A DNA stretch of 64,000 nt from Beta vulgaris subsp. vulgaris (Eukaryota; Streptophyta; Magnoliopsida; Caryophyllales; Amaranthaceae): the NCBI RefSeq assembly GCF_026745355.1, contig NC_079205.1, positions 36,993,545-37,057,544 on the forward strand. The letters are read 5' to 3'. A program made the translations under genes and the position numbers. The notes beneath the pieces were generated by a model that ran no database searches, had not been told where the DNA came from, and worked only from the letters and a program-made list of their open reading frames with translations. This document shows, piece by piece, positions 21,331 to 31,670 of this stretch. Positions within the stretch are counted from its first letter, which is position 1. Every line of letters starts with the position of its first letter.

Positions 21331-22298
21331 CATCTCCTTGGGGGTCTCATTCAGGACCTCCTTAATCATTTTCGCTTTCTTCATTGGAGTCAGGTCCTTC
21401 ATCTTCTTTAGAGTCAGTATAGTCTACGTCGGAGAGATTGCCCATGAAACGTATCTTTTTGATGTTTTACAGGCGCCCAAATTTTGAGCTTTTGTTTAAC
21501 GTCAATTCCTCTTGGAGTTTACTACATTTTTTGGCAACATGGTGAATTCATATGTTAGGCGTTCTCTATTTCTATCTACTCTATCTACGAAGGAATTCGT
21601 TCATAGAATGATTTTTTACTCTACTTTTTGAAAACAAGCGTATGGGATAGACCCAAAAGAGGAGTTGTCCTTCTTGATAACTACCACCTCTACCTTCATC
21701 TGCTTGTACATTACCCTTGGTTATTCAGGATTCATTTGTGCAGCCATTCCTCTCGATTGTCGAAAGAAGATCAAAGTCTAGTTGTTTTCTCCTACAAGCG
21801 ACGCAAAATTGTTTATGTCAAATTATGCTCTAGGTTGAGAATTAATTTTGGCAACTAGACGAAATGACGAGGGAAAAATCAGTAGAATAAGACAAGCAAA
21901 AGTTGACGCGGATAAACCCCAATGAAGATGAGAAAAAACCAATCTACTAGATGCAACCGTCATTGATGAATTACGACAGTTAATACAACCTAAGTTATGT
22001 CTTTAAATATAATGTAAACTTTTGATGTAAAAGAATAAAAGAACAACTAAAAACAATGAATAATAATCAATTGTGTAAACTTAATCTTGCTTGTAAAGAC
22101 CTAGAAGAGTTTTGTGATAGCTTTTACATGCCTTTTTCACCACCTAGCCTTGCTTAATAGCTCCTACGGTTAGTCCAAATCATGCCTAAAATCACGACGT
22201 CTATCCAGGCAAATCTTCACCCTCTTTGACTTTGTTCCCTTGGTCTCCTTAGTCCAACGTATTTCTCTTAGCCTTGAATTGTTCCACGATGATATAAG
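21331..22298. other. Non-coding, probably gypsy leader or LTR debris
   Basis: No reading frame on either strand resembles a known protein. The stretch lies directly 5' of the minus-strand gag remnant, so it may be its leader and LTR, but I find neither a PBS nor TG...CA borders in it. Confidence 0.4.
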
Positions 22299-23663
22299 TG
22301 ATAGGCTATCGTACACCTGTCAAAAATAATTCCTGCAAAACCTTCTAACAATGTAGTAGGGTAAATAGGGTCGAATCCACAGAGAGATGGTCGTTTTAAT
22401 CTAGCTTCTAAGATATGGAAAAACTAAACAAGATCAAGAATAATTGAATTAAATTTCTAAACTAACCAAACTACGAAAATCAAACTAAAAAAAATCTAGG
22501 GTAATCGTTCACCATGTTTATAACTGTAATCTATCAAAATATCATCAATAATCAATTAGATATCTAGAGCATATGTTAATCCTTGGTCAGGCATTAACGC
22601 TCTCAAATCAACATATGCTAGTACGGTCGCTCAACATAATCAGATTTGCTAATTATAGGTAAGCCTCTAAAGAGTACTATCTCTCGATCTGTGATTCGAT
22701 ATTAACAATATTTAATCAAACAATTGATCAGATTGCAAGATTAACAATAAAATACTAATCAATTAGAGAAATTAATAACTAATTGAACCACGAATAAATA
22801 TCAATCAATAATCATATCATAGAAACATGGATTCACATACCCTAGAAATAAAAACTACTCTATCATGAAATAAATAATGAAATCTAAATCTACCAAGAAA
22901 AGCATAATCAAAGAAATCAAGGAAAGAAACTAATGAAACTCACGAATTAATGAAGAAGAATAAAAACTAGGGTTTACAACTAAAAACTAGAGAGAAAAAG
23001 AGGAGAGAAAACTAAAACCTAAAACCTAAAAAATAGCGTGAGAAGGGGGAGGAGAGAGAAAGAATGAAAACTTATCTAAATAATATTCAAAATCTAATAT
23101 CTAAGAAAGTAATTTTACAAGATAAAGAAATTCTTAAATAAATCATTAATAGGCGGATTAGTGATCCGCACGTACACGTGGCAGATTCCAGCGGAAACAG
23201 TGCAATCTTCCGAAAGGCATAACTCCTTGACTAGAAGTCTTCTCGGGACGTGCCACCTATAGTTGGAAAGATCTTCAATTCTAGTTTCCAAATATGCTGG
23301 AATTTTGTGATTATAAAAAGCACATCAAAAGTTATGATCAGAAGAGTAGACATGACTCTTTTTTCATATTTCTTCTAATGATTTTCCGCTTCGATTTTAG
23401 CTCAAACTCATACTATGACATATCCATACAATCCTTATTCATTGTTGCTTCTTTCCAAGTGCTCCTAATCCTCAAGTTTAGCTAATCATACTCCAAATAC
23501 GTCCTCAATGCCTAAAATTCATCAAAAATAAGAAAATATACCGAATAGGAATATAAAAGCATAACTTAAGAATATAATGCAATAATGAACCTAAATATGA
23601 AACTAAATGCTCTAAAATGCAACCTAAATGCATCTAAAAACTATATATAAATATGACTTATCA
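22299..23663 (-). mobile_element. Solo LTR of an Athila/Tat-type gypsy element (1,365 bp)
   Basis: On the minus strand it begins TGATAAGTCATATTTATATA and ends GATAGCCTATCA, both typical of plant Athila/Tat LTRs, as is the internal GGATTCGACCCTATTTACCC block near the end. Flanks are ATAAG (22294-22298) and ATGAG (23664-23668), a 5-bp target duplication with one mismatch. No PBS or polypurine tract borders it. This is the expected product of recombination between the two LTRs of one element. Confidence 0.75.
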
Positions 23664-24700
23664 ATGAGGAGGTGTCCAGTAACCATATTGACTGAGTTTC
23701 CCTTGGATATCGCTGCAAAATGGTACCCTTTATCTAGATATCTTCATACTTGTGCGTGTGTCATGTCACGAAGTTGTAGTTATCTTGTCGCAACAAATTG
23801 TTCGTTGAGACATGTAAAAATAAGCCATATCAATAACTTTGATATTGATTGAAATTAAGTCTTAGATAGTTGATTGATTACCACTAGTCACTCATGAGCA
23901 CTAGAGGAGCTCATGGTGCTTATTACAAGTTTTAACTGTTTTCACCATCTTACTCTTAGTTTAGCAAAGTTATCTCCTACCATCTATAGTCTAATGTTAG
24001 TTGTGGATGTCATCTAGATTAGTTGGTACTTGTAGGGATGGCACCCGTGACGTGATCGATTTTGAGATTGTAGGATTTACGTTGGTTTATTATATTGAAG
24101 GAGTTGTTTTCAGTTGTCACCCTTCCAACAACAGGTGATTTCACCTATATGATTATATGAATAGAAGCCTAAAATGGTTCAATATACGTTTTTTATTTGT
24201 ACTTGGTACTATATTCAACTCTAATAAGAGTACAAGATTCGAGATTTAACAACGAATTCGTGTAATGCTTTTATTATTGAATTTGCGACATTATGAATTA
24301 TTTGATTTAGTCTTGTAGGACTTTGGAATCTCAAATAAGGTTCATCTTCAATTTCAAATATAGACATCATTCTTGCTTGTGTGTAATATATGCTTTGATA
24401 TATGTGGACATTATCAGTAGTAATTGGTCTATTAGTTTGTCAAGTTACTTGCCCGATATCTTTGGGTCCTTGTAGTGATTGTATGTCATGATGATGATCC
24501 AAGTAGGTAGTACTTGCACGTTTGTTGATCATGCTCCAAGATTATGTGTTTACAGTTACGGGAGTTGCAATGATCATACTAACATCATGGGCAGACCCAT
24601 AAAGGGTCTTTGGTGGCCCATCCCCTCAAATTTTTTATTTTTTTTTTACTTTAGGCATATTTAGAAAATAAGATAAAAGAAGTTTACAGGCTTTTGGTTC
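23664..24700. other. No recognisable feature
   Basis: AT-rich non-coding sequence. The longest open frames are about 60-75 codons with no motif, and no terminal repeats or target duplications were seen. Confidence 0.5.
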
Positions 24701-24704
24701 AGTA

Positions 24705-24802
24705 AATGCAAGTTGGCCTGATGGTCAATTTCATCTCATATCATAAGCAAACGCGGGGATCGAATCCCATAAATCCCATCCTAGCATTCTTTTTTTTTTC
24801 TT
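24705..24802 (+). mobile_element. SINE-like tRNA-derived fragment
   Basis: TGGCCTGATGGTC (24714-24726) resembles a pol III A box, and GGGATCGAATCCC (24756-24768) resembles a B box about 30 nt later, the spacing seen in tRNA genes and tRNA-derived SINEs. A T-run (24790-24799) follows within 25 nt. A cloverleaf cannot be completed, so it is not a tRNA gene. No target duplication was identified. Confidence 0.4.
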
Positions 24803-25479
24803 TTCCTTGAACCTTTTGTTTCAAATTTTTATTTTACTTTCTTTTTCTCATTTTACTTCAACTCTTTCTCTTTTATTTTGGATCTTCATTATTTCACCGA
24901 GTAACCATCTCTTTTTATTTTAAACCTAGCTCTAATGATTATTGGTTTATATAATTGGCTTTTGATTAGTTTTTGATGATAGCTTTTAGACTACTCTACG
25001 CTAATTTGCTTTATTTTTCTTCTTTTTGCACAATATTTTCTCCTTTGTGCTGTTTCTTTGGATGCTTGGTTTAATTTCAGGATTCGAGAGCATCTTTGAA
25101 GGACCTTCACACAAATTCGAGGCAAGGCATTGAAGAAACGGAGCATCAATGGGCTCGAAAGAAGAGAAGAAGGAGAGAAGAGTGTTGACCCAAAGGCCTG
25201 AATCACCTAATCAGCCCGGGTTAGCCCAGACTCACTCATCCACCTTTCTAGATCATACGACCCCCCGGGTCCTTTAGTGACCCGTTTGGGTCAGGTCCGC
25301 CCGAGCACTCTGGTCGAGTCACCCGCCCGGATCGCGGTGTTTTCCGCAATTTAAGTTATTTACTTTGATGCTTTTGTACGGGGCTTTATTGTAATTAACC
25401 TTGTTTTATTTTTAAGATCATATAAGATAAACTCCTCTTATTTTAGGTTAACCAATTTTATTTTGAGATTCGAGAGAGA

Positions 25480-26465
25480 AAAACCTTGCTTTAACATTCA
25501 AAATTTAGAACCCTTAGAGAGAGAAAGTTGAGGCTTTAAGCTTTTAAACTCCATTTTCACATTTATGCAAGCTTAAAAGTTAGTAATTTCTTACTTATTT
25601 CATTTCCTTTTCCTCTATTCTTGTTTGTGTCATGCTTTGTTTGTTTAGAAATTGTTTTTTTAGTTGATTGATCTTCCTTTTTCTCTTTCCTCCATGGTTA
25701 TAATAGTGATGAAGTTATTTTAAGTTTTGTTTTGCTTTATTTCTATGATGTGTGAGTAGTTTCATACTAGTGGAAGGGGTGTAACCTTCAATTACTCTTT
25801 GGATCCTAAATCTAAGTTAGGGGGTTAATATTTGGGGTTGAACTTGTTGATCAAACTTGCTTGATTTGTTTCGTTGGGTGCTTGATCTCTACTTGACTTG
25901 CATTTTTGAAATTCCAAGTGAAGGATTGAGAGATGAAGCTAGGAATAAACTAAGTTTGGTTGCTAGACTAGGATCTCAATGGAAATATGTATTCTCTAGT
26001 TTAGGGAATCTTGATTAATCATGTTGTTCTTGATTTGGCTAGATTGGTTGCTCATGCCAGAAGAATAGGTCGTGAGTGATTATCAAGCTCCTCTAATTAA
26101 TTAGCTCGAAAGAGTAATTAGAGTTCTCATATGCGTGATTTTTCCCTTGTGATCCCCCATATGTTTCTCCTTGGTTTTGATGATTGGATTCTTGGATTTA
26201 ATGTTGGTCAATCCCCTAATCCCCTAGTTTTTTACCTTCATTTTATCTCCTTTACTTATCTTGTTGATTTAATTTACCGATTTCCTAGTTTACTTAAACC
26301 TTAGAATCATTGCTAAAATTTCAAAACCCCCACCCGAAAAAAATAAATTTAGCTCATTGTAATTAGTGACTTAACCCTTGATTAACCCTACTTCCTTTTC
26401 GACCCTATACTTACCCTCTCTTGGATAAATTAGCTTATATTTGGCGAGATTATAACGACTCGTTA
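25480..26465 (+). mobile_element. Athila-type 5' LTR (plus orientation)
   Basis: It aligns as the reverse complement of the LTR split by the Helitron (8515-9215 plus 18474-18730) and contains the uninterrupted target site at about 25738-25760. It ends ACTCGTTA just before the PBS; the usual terminal CA has become TA. The start is further left, possibly near 24900, but no clear TG border could be fixed, so only the part supported by the internal copy is given. Confidence 0.75.
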
Positions 26466-26470
26466 AATTT

Positions 26471-26488
26471 TGGCGTTGTTGTCGGGGA
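26471..26488 (+). other. Degenerate tRNA-Asp primer binding site
   Basis: TGGCGTTGTTGTCGGGGA differs from the tRNA-Asp complement by C-to-T changes only. It follows the LTR by 5 nt, and the leader after it (GGTTAACATT.GCTAATTTGTTAG) matches the one next to the PBS at 8492. Confidence 0.8.
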
Positions 26489-26648
26489 GATAGTGGTTAA
26501 CATTGGCTAATTTGTTAGTTTTGAGACTAGATTGCCTTTTCTTTTTTTTTCTTTTGGTGTATTTACCTCTTGGTTGTTTTTACTAATTGTAGGCATGTTT
26601 TTATTTGGTCTACGTGGGATGAGTGCGTTTAGATTTGACTACCCCATT

Positions 26649-28189
26649 GTAAAGGTTTTATCATAAAATATTTTTGAAGTCGCCAACAAGTCTTTAAAGA
26701 AAGACGCATAAACCTAATTGGATATTGAGAAATAGTAGGAACAAATTAGAGATTTATCTAATGTAGATTTTCCCGTCTATACTCCATATATGGTCAAAAT
26801 GAACCAAAGATTGAGTTCGGGGGTGAGGGTACGAACATGGTCAGGAATTGTGTCGCCCATTGCTGGCCTCTACTTTATGGATTGATGTCAAATTTTATGC
26901 AATAGAATAACCATAAAATATTTTAAGCACTCTAAAAATAACTAGTCTAGGTTTGTTCAGGAAACACATAAAAAGACTATTTTGTGTGATATATTATTTC
27001 ACAATCAATATTATAGGGAACCTAGCAGGTTGTCCAAATTAATCTGATTAACTTTAGAACAATTTATTAGGTCTTTGATTAACAAAAATAACATCTGAGT
27101 GATAAAATTAATAAATCATGACAATCATATAATACGTATAGAACGATCAGACAAGTATATAATAATAATATATAAAAATAAATAAAAAGTAGGAAGGATT
27201 AGAATATACAATAGAACGATATTATATCAAAGATCTACATCATTAAATAAATGGTTAGTAACTTCAACATAAAAATAGAGAATTTATTCAAGGACCCTCA
27301 AGATTATACAGTGGCTTGAGACTGCGAGATTAACAACCTGCATGACGGGCAATTGTGAAGCCTGCAAATCTGAATGTCTGAAAGATTTAAATATGTTTAG
27401 ATGTGTTTTGTAGAAAGAATAGGTATTTCGTAGAGAGGTTCGTAAAGTATTCGTAATATAGAAGTCGAGTTGTGTGAAAAACCGTTCTGAAATCTATACG
27501 GAAATTAGGTGTATCTATAGGAAAAACGAAATTGCGCTTCAAGCGCCAGCTGCGCCAGACGCCGTCTAACATGTCATGCGCAAATCCATGTGTCAGGCTT
27601 AGGTTGGCGTGCCTGACGCGGAATGCCCTATAGAAAGCGTACACGTGGTACACGCTTTGAAAAGGATAAGAAAGAAAAAGATGTATCTCGCACAAAGAAG
27701 TGTGCTTGGCACATGACTCTATATGACACACAAGTCTATGTGGCAGTTTTGTGCGCTTGGCACATGTGCAAAGTATATGGCAAAATGGTGCGCTTGGCAG
27801 CCTGTGCGCTCGGTACACGTTGGTGCGCTCAGCGCACCATCTTGCTTTTGACACATTTTTATTATAAAACGCATTTTAAAGATTTTCTTTTATCTTTTAA
27901 GTTAGAAAACCTGATTTTACGGGATAAAATTTGATTATAAAAATATCTTTGAAAATATTTATTAATTATTATTAAAAAATTAATCGGACTTTTCAAAGAA
28001 TTGGGCTCAACATATAATTAATTATCATCATGAATGATTAATTGGCTTTAAAATAGCACTTTAACACTTCTTCGAAATAGTTTTGTGATGGCTCTTTGGA
28101 CTACAGCTCCCCTTGTTTCTGACCAATTAAGACCACGGAATGTTTCATCATCGGATCCTTAAATGGGAAGACACGATTATGTGTCTACA
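26649..28189 (-). mobile_element. Tat/Ogre-like LTR inserted in the Athila leader
   Basis: On the minus strand it begins TGTAGACACATAATCGTGTC at 28189 and runs to about 26649, where a GTTGGCGACTTCAAAAA block marks the end zone usual for Tat-lineage LTRs. A CTATAGATA box lies near 27515. The outer 300 bp align with the reverse-oriented copy starting at 19507. It separates the Athila PBS and leader (26471-26648) from the Athila gag (28190 on). The low-coordinate border is approximate and no target duplication was confirmed. Confidence 0.5.
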
Positions 28190-29345
28190 GTATTTTCCTT
28201 AGCTTTGTTGATTGCATGTCAAGAAAATTGAGGTGTAATCCAACCATCCCCATTGATCATAACATTGAAAATACATTGAGGCAATTACGGAGAATCTTTA
28301 GGGAACCCACGAGCCAACCCTTGATCGTTGAATAACCTAATTTTGACCAAGAGTCGTATATTTCCACTACTTCTAGCACCATGGGTGATGAAGCTCCTAC
28401 AGAATTACGAGACTTTGGGGCATCCCAATGCCTTTGAACTCAAAAGTGGAATTCGCCGCCCAACTACCACCATCAATTTTGAATTTTCTCTGCATTTGAT
28501 TCGCATGATCAAGCAATAGCCCTATGGGGTATGACTCATGAGTGCCCTCTTAAGCATTTGGCTAATTTCTTGGAGTTATGTGCCACGGTGAAGCAAAACG
28601 ACACTACTCTTGGGGGGTAATTCTACTAGAACCGCAAACAAGAAGAATGCAAGCAAAGCCAAGTATGATCTTGATGTCATTGACCACATTAATGCAAAAC
28701 TTGATACTCTTGCAAAGAAAATGGAAAAGGTAAGCTTGGCATCTCCTAACCAAGGCACTTCTCAAGCTTTTTTTTGTGAAATTTGTGGTGGACTGGACCA
28801 TGCTAGTTTTTATTGTGGAGGGTCTATGGACCATGTTGCATGGGTTAATTCTAGAGGTGAGGAAAATCCTAACTTCAACAATTAAGAAAGAAGCAGGAAC
28901 AACAACGCAAGTGGTGGAGAGAGAAGAACCCTCAACCACCTCGATCTTTCCAAGTCTCAAATAGGCCACCCGGATTCCATAGCCCCCAACAAGCATTCAC
29001 GCAACCACCCCTAGAGCTCCCTTTGAACCAAACCAACCCAAACAATGTTCCCTAGAATCCACTCTCCAACTCTTCCTAGCCTAATAAACAAAAACCAATG
29101 CCAATAATGATAGAAAATTTGGAGAGAAACACTTCCCTCCAAAAAAAATGAATGCTTAAACAAGATGATTGAGACACAACTTGCCCAAGTGGCTCAACAA
29201 GTAAGCAACAACTCCTCAAATTCTTTTACCCAACTTCCTAGCCAAGCAATCATCCGAAAGTCAGCTAAAACCATCACTTTGAGATACAGGGCTCACTATG
29301 AGGCTCCTAAGATGCCCACACTTGATGATGCTAGTACTTCCAAGT
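28190..29345 (+). pseudogene. Athila-type gag with CCHC knuckle, internally deleted
   Basis: Fragments in several frames read DHNIENTLRQLRRIFRE, then NAFELKSGIRR, then WGMTHECPLKHLANFLELCATVKQND, the N-terminal gag of Athila elements. From about 28604 the reading jumps to NKKNASKAKYDLDVIDHI and LDTLAKKMEKV, normally far downstream, so most of the capsid core is deleted. The knuckle CEICGGLDHASFYC (CX2CX4HX4C) is at about 28774-28815. A QLAQVAQQV segment at 29177-29203 is the usual sequence before the protease. The plus-strand LTR and PBS at 25480-26488 are its 5' end. Confidence 0.75.
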
Positions 29346-29389
29346 AGAGTGAGAATGTTAATAGTGGAGTAGATAAAGATGTTGAAAAT

Positions 29390-30335
29390 TTCATTGTGGA
29401 AGACATTCACGAGGATGAGACTCTTATAGTTATTGAACCTGAAAAATCAATTAACGAGCCTCCTCCAATGAAGAGCTACAATCCTCGGATTCCATATCCT
29501 CAAAGGTTAGAAAGGAAGCACTTCAATGACGAATTTGTCAAGTTCCTTGAGGTAATGAGGGGTTTAGAAGTTTACATTCCATTTTTCCAAGCTATGGCTC
29601 AAATGCTCATTTATGCCAAGTTACTAAAGGAACTTCTTTCTAACAAGTCCAAACTTGAAGAAAGTTCCACCATTGCTCTTTCCGTCGAAGATGTGGTACT
29701 CCAAAACAAGCTCCCCAAAAAGCTTGAAGATCCGGGGTCCTTCTCCATACCCTTGAGAATATGAGATATGGAGCCAAAGAGAGCATTGACATATCTTGGA
29801 GCTAGTGCAAGCCTAATGTTACTCTTCATTGCAAGAAGCTCAACTTTGAGTTTTTTAAACCCACAAGAAGGGTGATACAACTAGCGGATCGCTCGGTTAA
29901 GGTGCCCATTGGAGAATTCGAGGATGGTCCGGTGCAAGTTGGGAGAGTCTTCATTCCTTGTGACTTTGTAGCGATGGAAATGGAAGAAGACTCCCAAATA
30001 CCTCTTATTTTTGGAAGGCCTTTCTTGAAAAAGGTCGGGGTGCTAGTTGACATGAAGAGGGATGTCTTGACATTGAGGGTTGAAGATGAGAAGATGAAGT
30101 TTTAACAAGAGTATGAAGGCTCCGATTATGGAAGTACATCGAATCGATACTCTTGAGCACGAAGTGTTAATCCTAAGGGATTTGGTTGAAGTAAGGGATC
30201 CGCTTGAGGATGTATTACTAGGGGAAGATCAAGAGAAAGAAGGTGAAGCTTGGCATCTCATGAAGGCAATGGACAAAGCACCAATTTACCTACCTACCAA
30301 TTCAAAATTTGAGATTTTAGAAGCTTCATTGCATA
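29390..30335 (+). pseudogene. Athila-type protease region, catalytic Asp lost
   Basis: This is a second copy of the segment at 4247-5160, aligning through PYPQRL, KLLKELLSNKSKLEESS, VLQNKLPKKLEDPGSFSIPLRI and GRPFLKKVGVLVDMKRDVLTLR. The protease core reads YLGAS (Tyr codon at about 29792) where the other copy has DLGAS, and a TGA stop lies at 29762-29764. The frame shifts again near 30105. Similarity to the other copy ends at about 30335 after LEASLH, and pol is absent. Confidence 0.8.
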
Positions 30336-30784
30336 GAGGTTGGATCTTTATGTGTTTAGAGCTAGGGTGTATTTTAGCCCAAGTTAGTACACACACACGT
30401 GCGTAGGAAGAGAACCATACTCAGGATGAACATGACGGGCAAGATTATGTACACATAGACTGATAACATTGAAATGTACCAACTAGAGATGTACATATGT
30501 TCATTTGACTTGTTATCTATGTACATTTGACACCATGCTCTATGAATTAGTGTGCGCGCCATTTAACCTTTAGTATTTTAGTAGGATTTGCTATTTGACG
30601 CTATAATATTTCTTATTAACTCCATAAATATAGTATTTTTATGTTATATATTTATACCATCTTTTCTCTCTTCTCCCCCTACCACCATTGGAGTTGCCGC
30701 CACCACCACTAATCCACCATCACGCCCCACCACTTGGTTTCGGTGCTAGCTATCAGTTTCTTGGTGGTGAATTTTAAAAAAATA
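30336..30784. other. Non-coding junction region
   Basis: No gene or element border was recognised. It contains CCACCACC tracts near 30690-30730 that lead into the repeat-rich zone upstream of COX10. Confidence 0.4.
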
Positions 30785-30925
30785 TATATATGGAGAGGCG
30801 TAGACCATGGACGCCCCACCACCAGTTTGAGGCGTCCATGGCAGGCGCATGACCTTATGGTGGAGCGTCTACCATGAACGCCTCCACCGCTGGCGGGGTG
30901 TCCATGCTGAACACCTCCTATTTTT
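30785..30925. repeat. GGCGTCCATGG-type short palindromic repeats
   Basis: The 10-12 bp motif (G)GCGTCCATGG or its reverse complement CCATGGACGCC occurs about five times in 140 bp with small changes, in alternating orientation, so several short stems are possible. The GC content stands out from the surrounding AT-rich DNA. Confidence 0.6.
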
Positions 30926-30944
30926 TGAAGAACCGAGGAGAGAA

Positions 30945-31390
30945 GAAGGGTGGTGATGGGAGTGAAGATGATGGTGGTGATGGGAAGAAGAAACAAAGAA
31001 GATAGTGGTGGTGATGGGAGTGAAGATGGTGGTGGTGATGGGAAGAAGAAAGGTACTGGTGGATGGGAGTACTCTTATCTAGTAATTCATTATGTGTTAT
31101 ATTTAATGTATATTGCAATACAAGTTTTCTGCATCAATTTAATGTATGTGGACCAATCAATCACATTTTCTTGGATGCTATATCATCAATCACATATTCA
31201 CATTATGAAAGGTGGTGGTGATAGTGCGGAGTGAAGTTGGTGGTGGGTGATGGGAAGAAGTAAGATAGTGGTGGTGATGGGAAGAAGTAAGGTAGTGGTG
31301 GTGATGAGAGTACTCTTATGAGCATTATGAAAGGTGGTGGTGGTGATTTGGACTTGAAGATAGTAGTGGTGTGGACACTGTAGAAGAAGG
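30945..31390 (+). repeat. GGTGGTGATGGGA minisatellite upstream of COX10
   Basis: Units of the form GGTGGTGATGGGAAGAAG or GGTGGTGATGGGAGTGAAGAT recur in two blocks, 30945-31070 and 31205-31375, split by 130 bp of unique AT-rich sequence. The longer motif ATTATGAAAGGTGGTGGTG occurs twice, at about 31203 and 31323. Strand purine bias is strong. Apparent ORFs on both strands are repeat products. Confidence 0.75.
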
Positions 31391-31670
31391 GGAAATGAGG
31401 CATTGAGGGAAGGAAAGAAAGTGGAAAAAGAAATAAAAAGTATAAAAATACAGTATCTTATACGTACTTAGGGCATTACTAAGGAATTATAAGGCGTCGT
31501 CATTTAGCAATCCAGTTTAACAATAATGGAGAATAAACGAAAAGAAGAAAGGTATTTCTCCCTCTAGTCTCTTCACTGGTTTCCGTCTTCGCGGCCACCT
31601 GCACCATCAATAAAAGCACCACCAATAAAAGCACCTCTGAAACCCCCAATTCCCATAACTTCTCTCCACC

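Noticed and set aside
24714..24768. tRNA gene
   Set aside because: A- and B-box words are present, but no acceptor or anticodon stem can be paired.
27387..27854. 155-codon minus-strand ORF with many Cys and His
   Set aside because: The Cys/His codons come from repeated GTGCGC/TGGCAC words in an LTR; no zinc-finger spacing is kept.
30709..31403. His- and Pro-rich ORFs on the minus strand
   Set aside because: These are translations of the GGTGGTGAT minisatellite.
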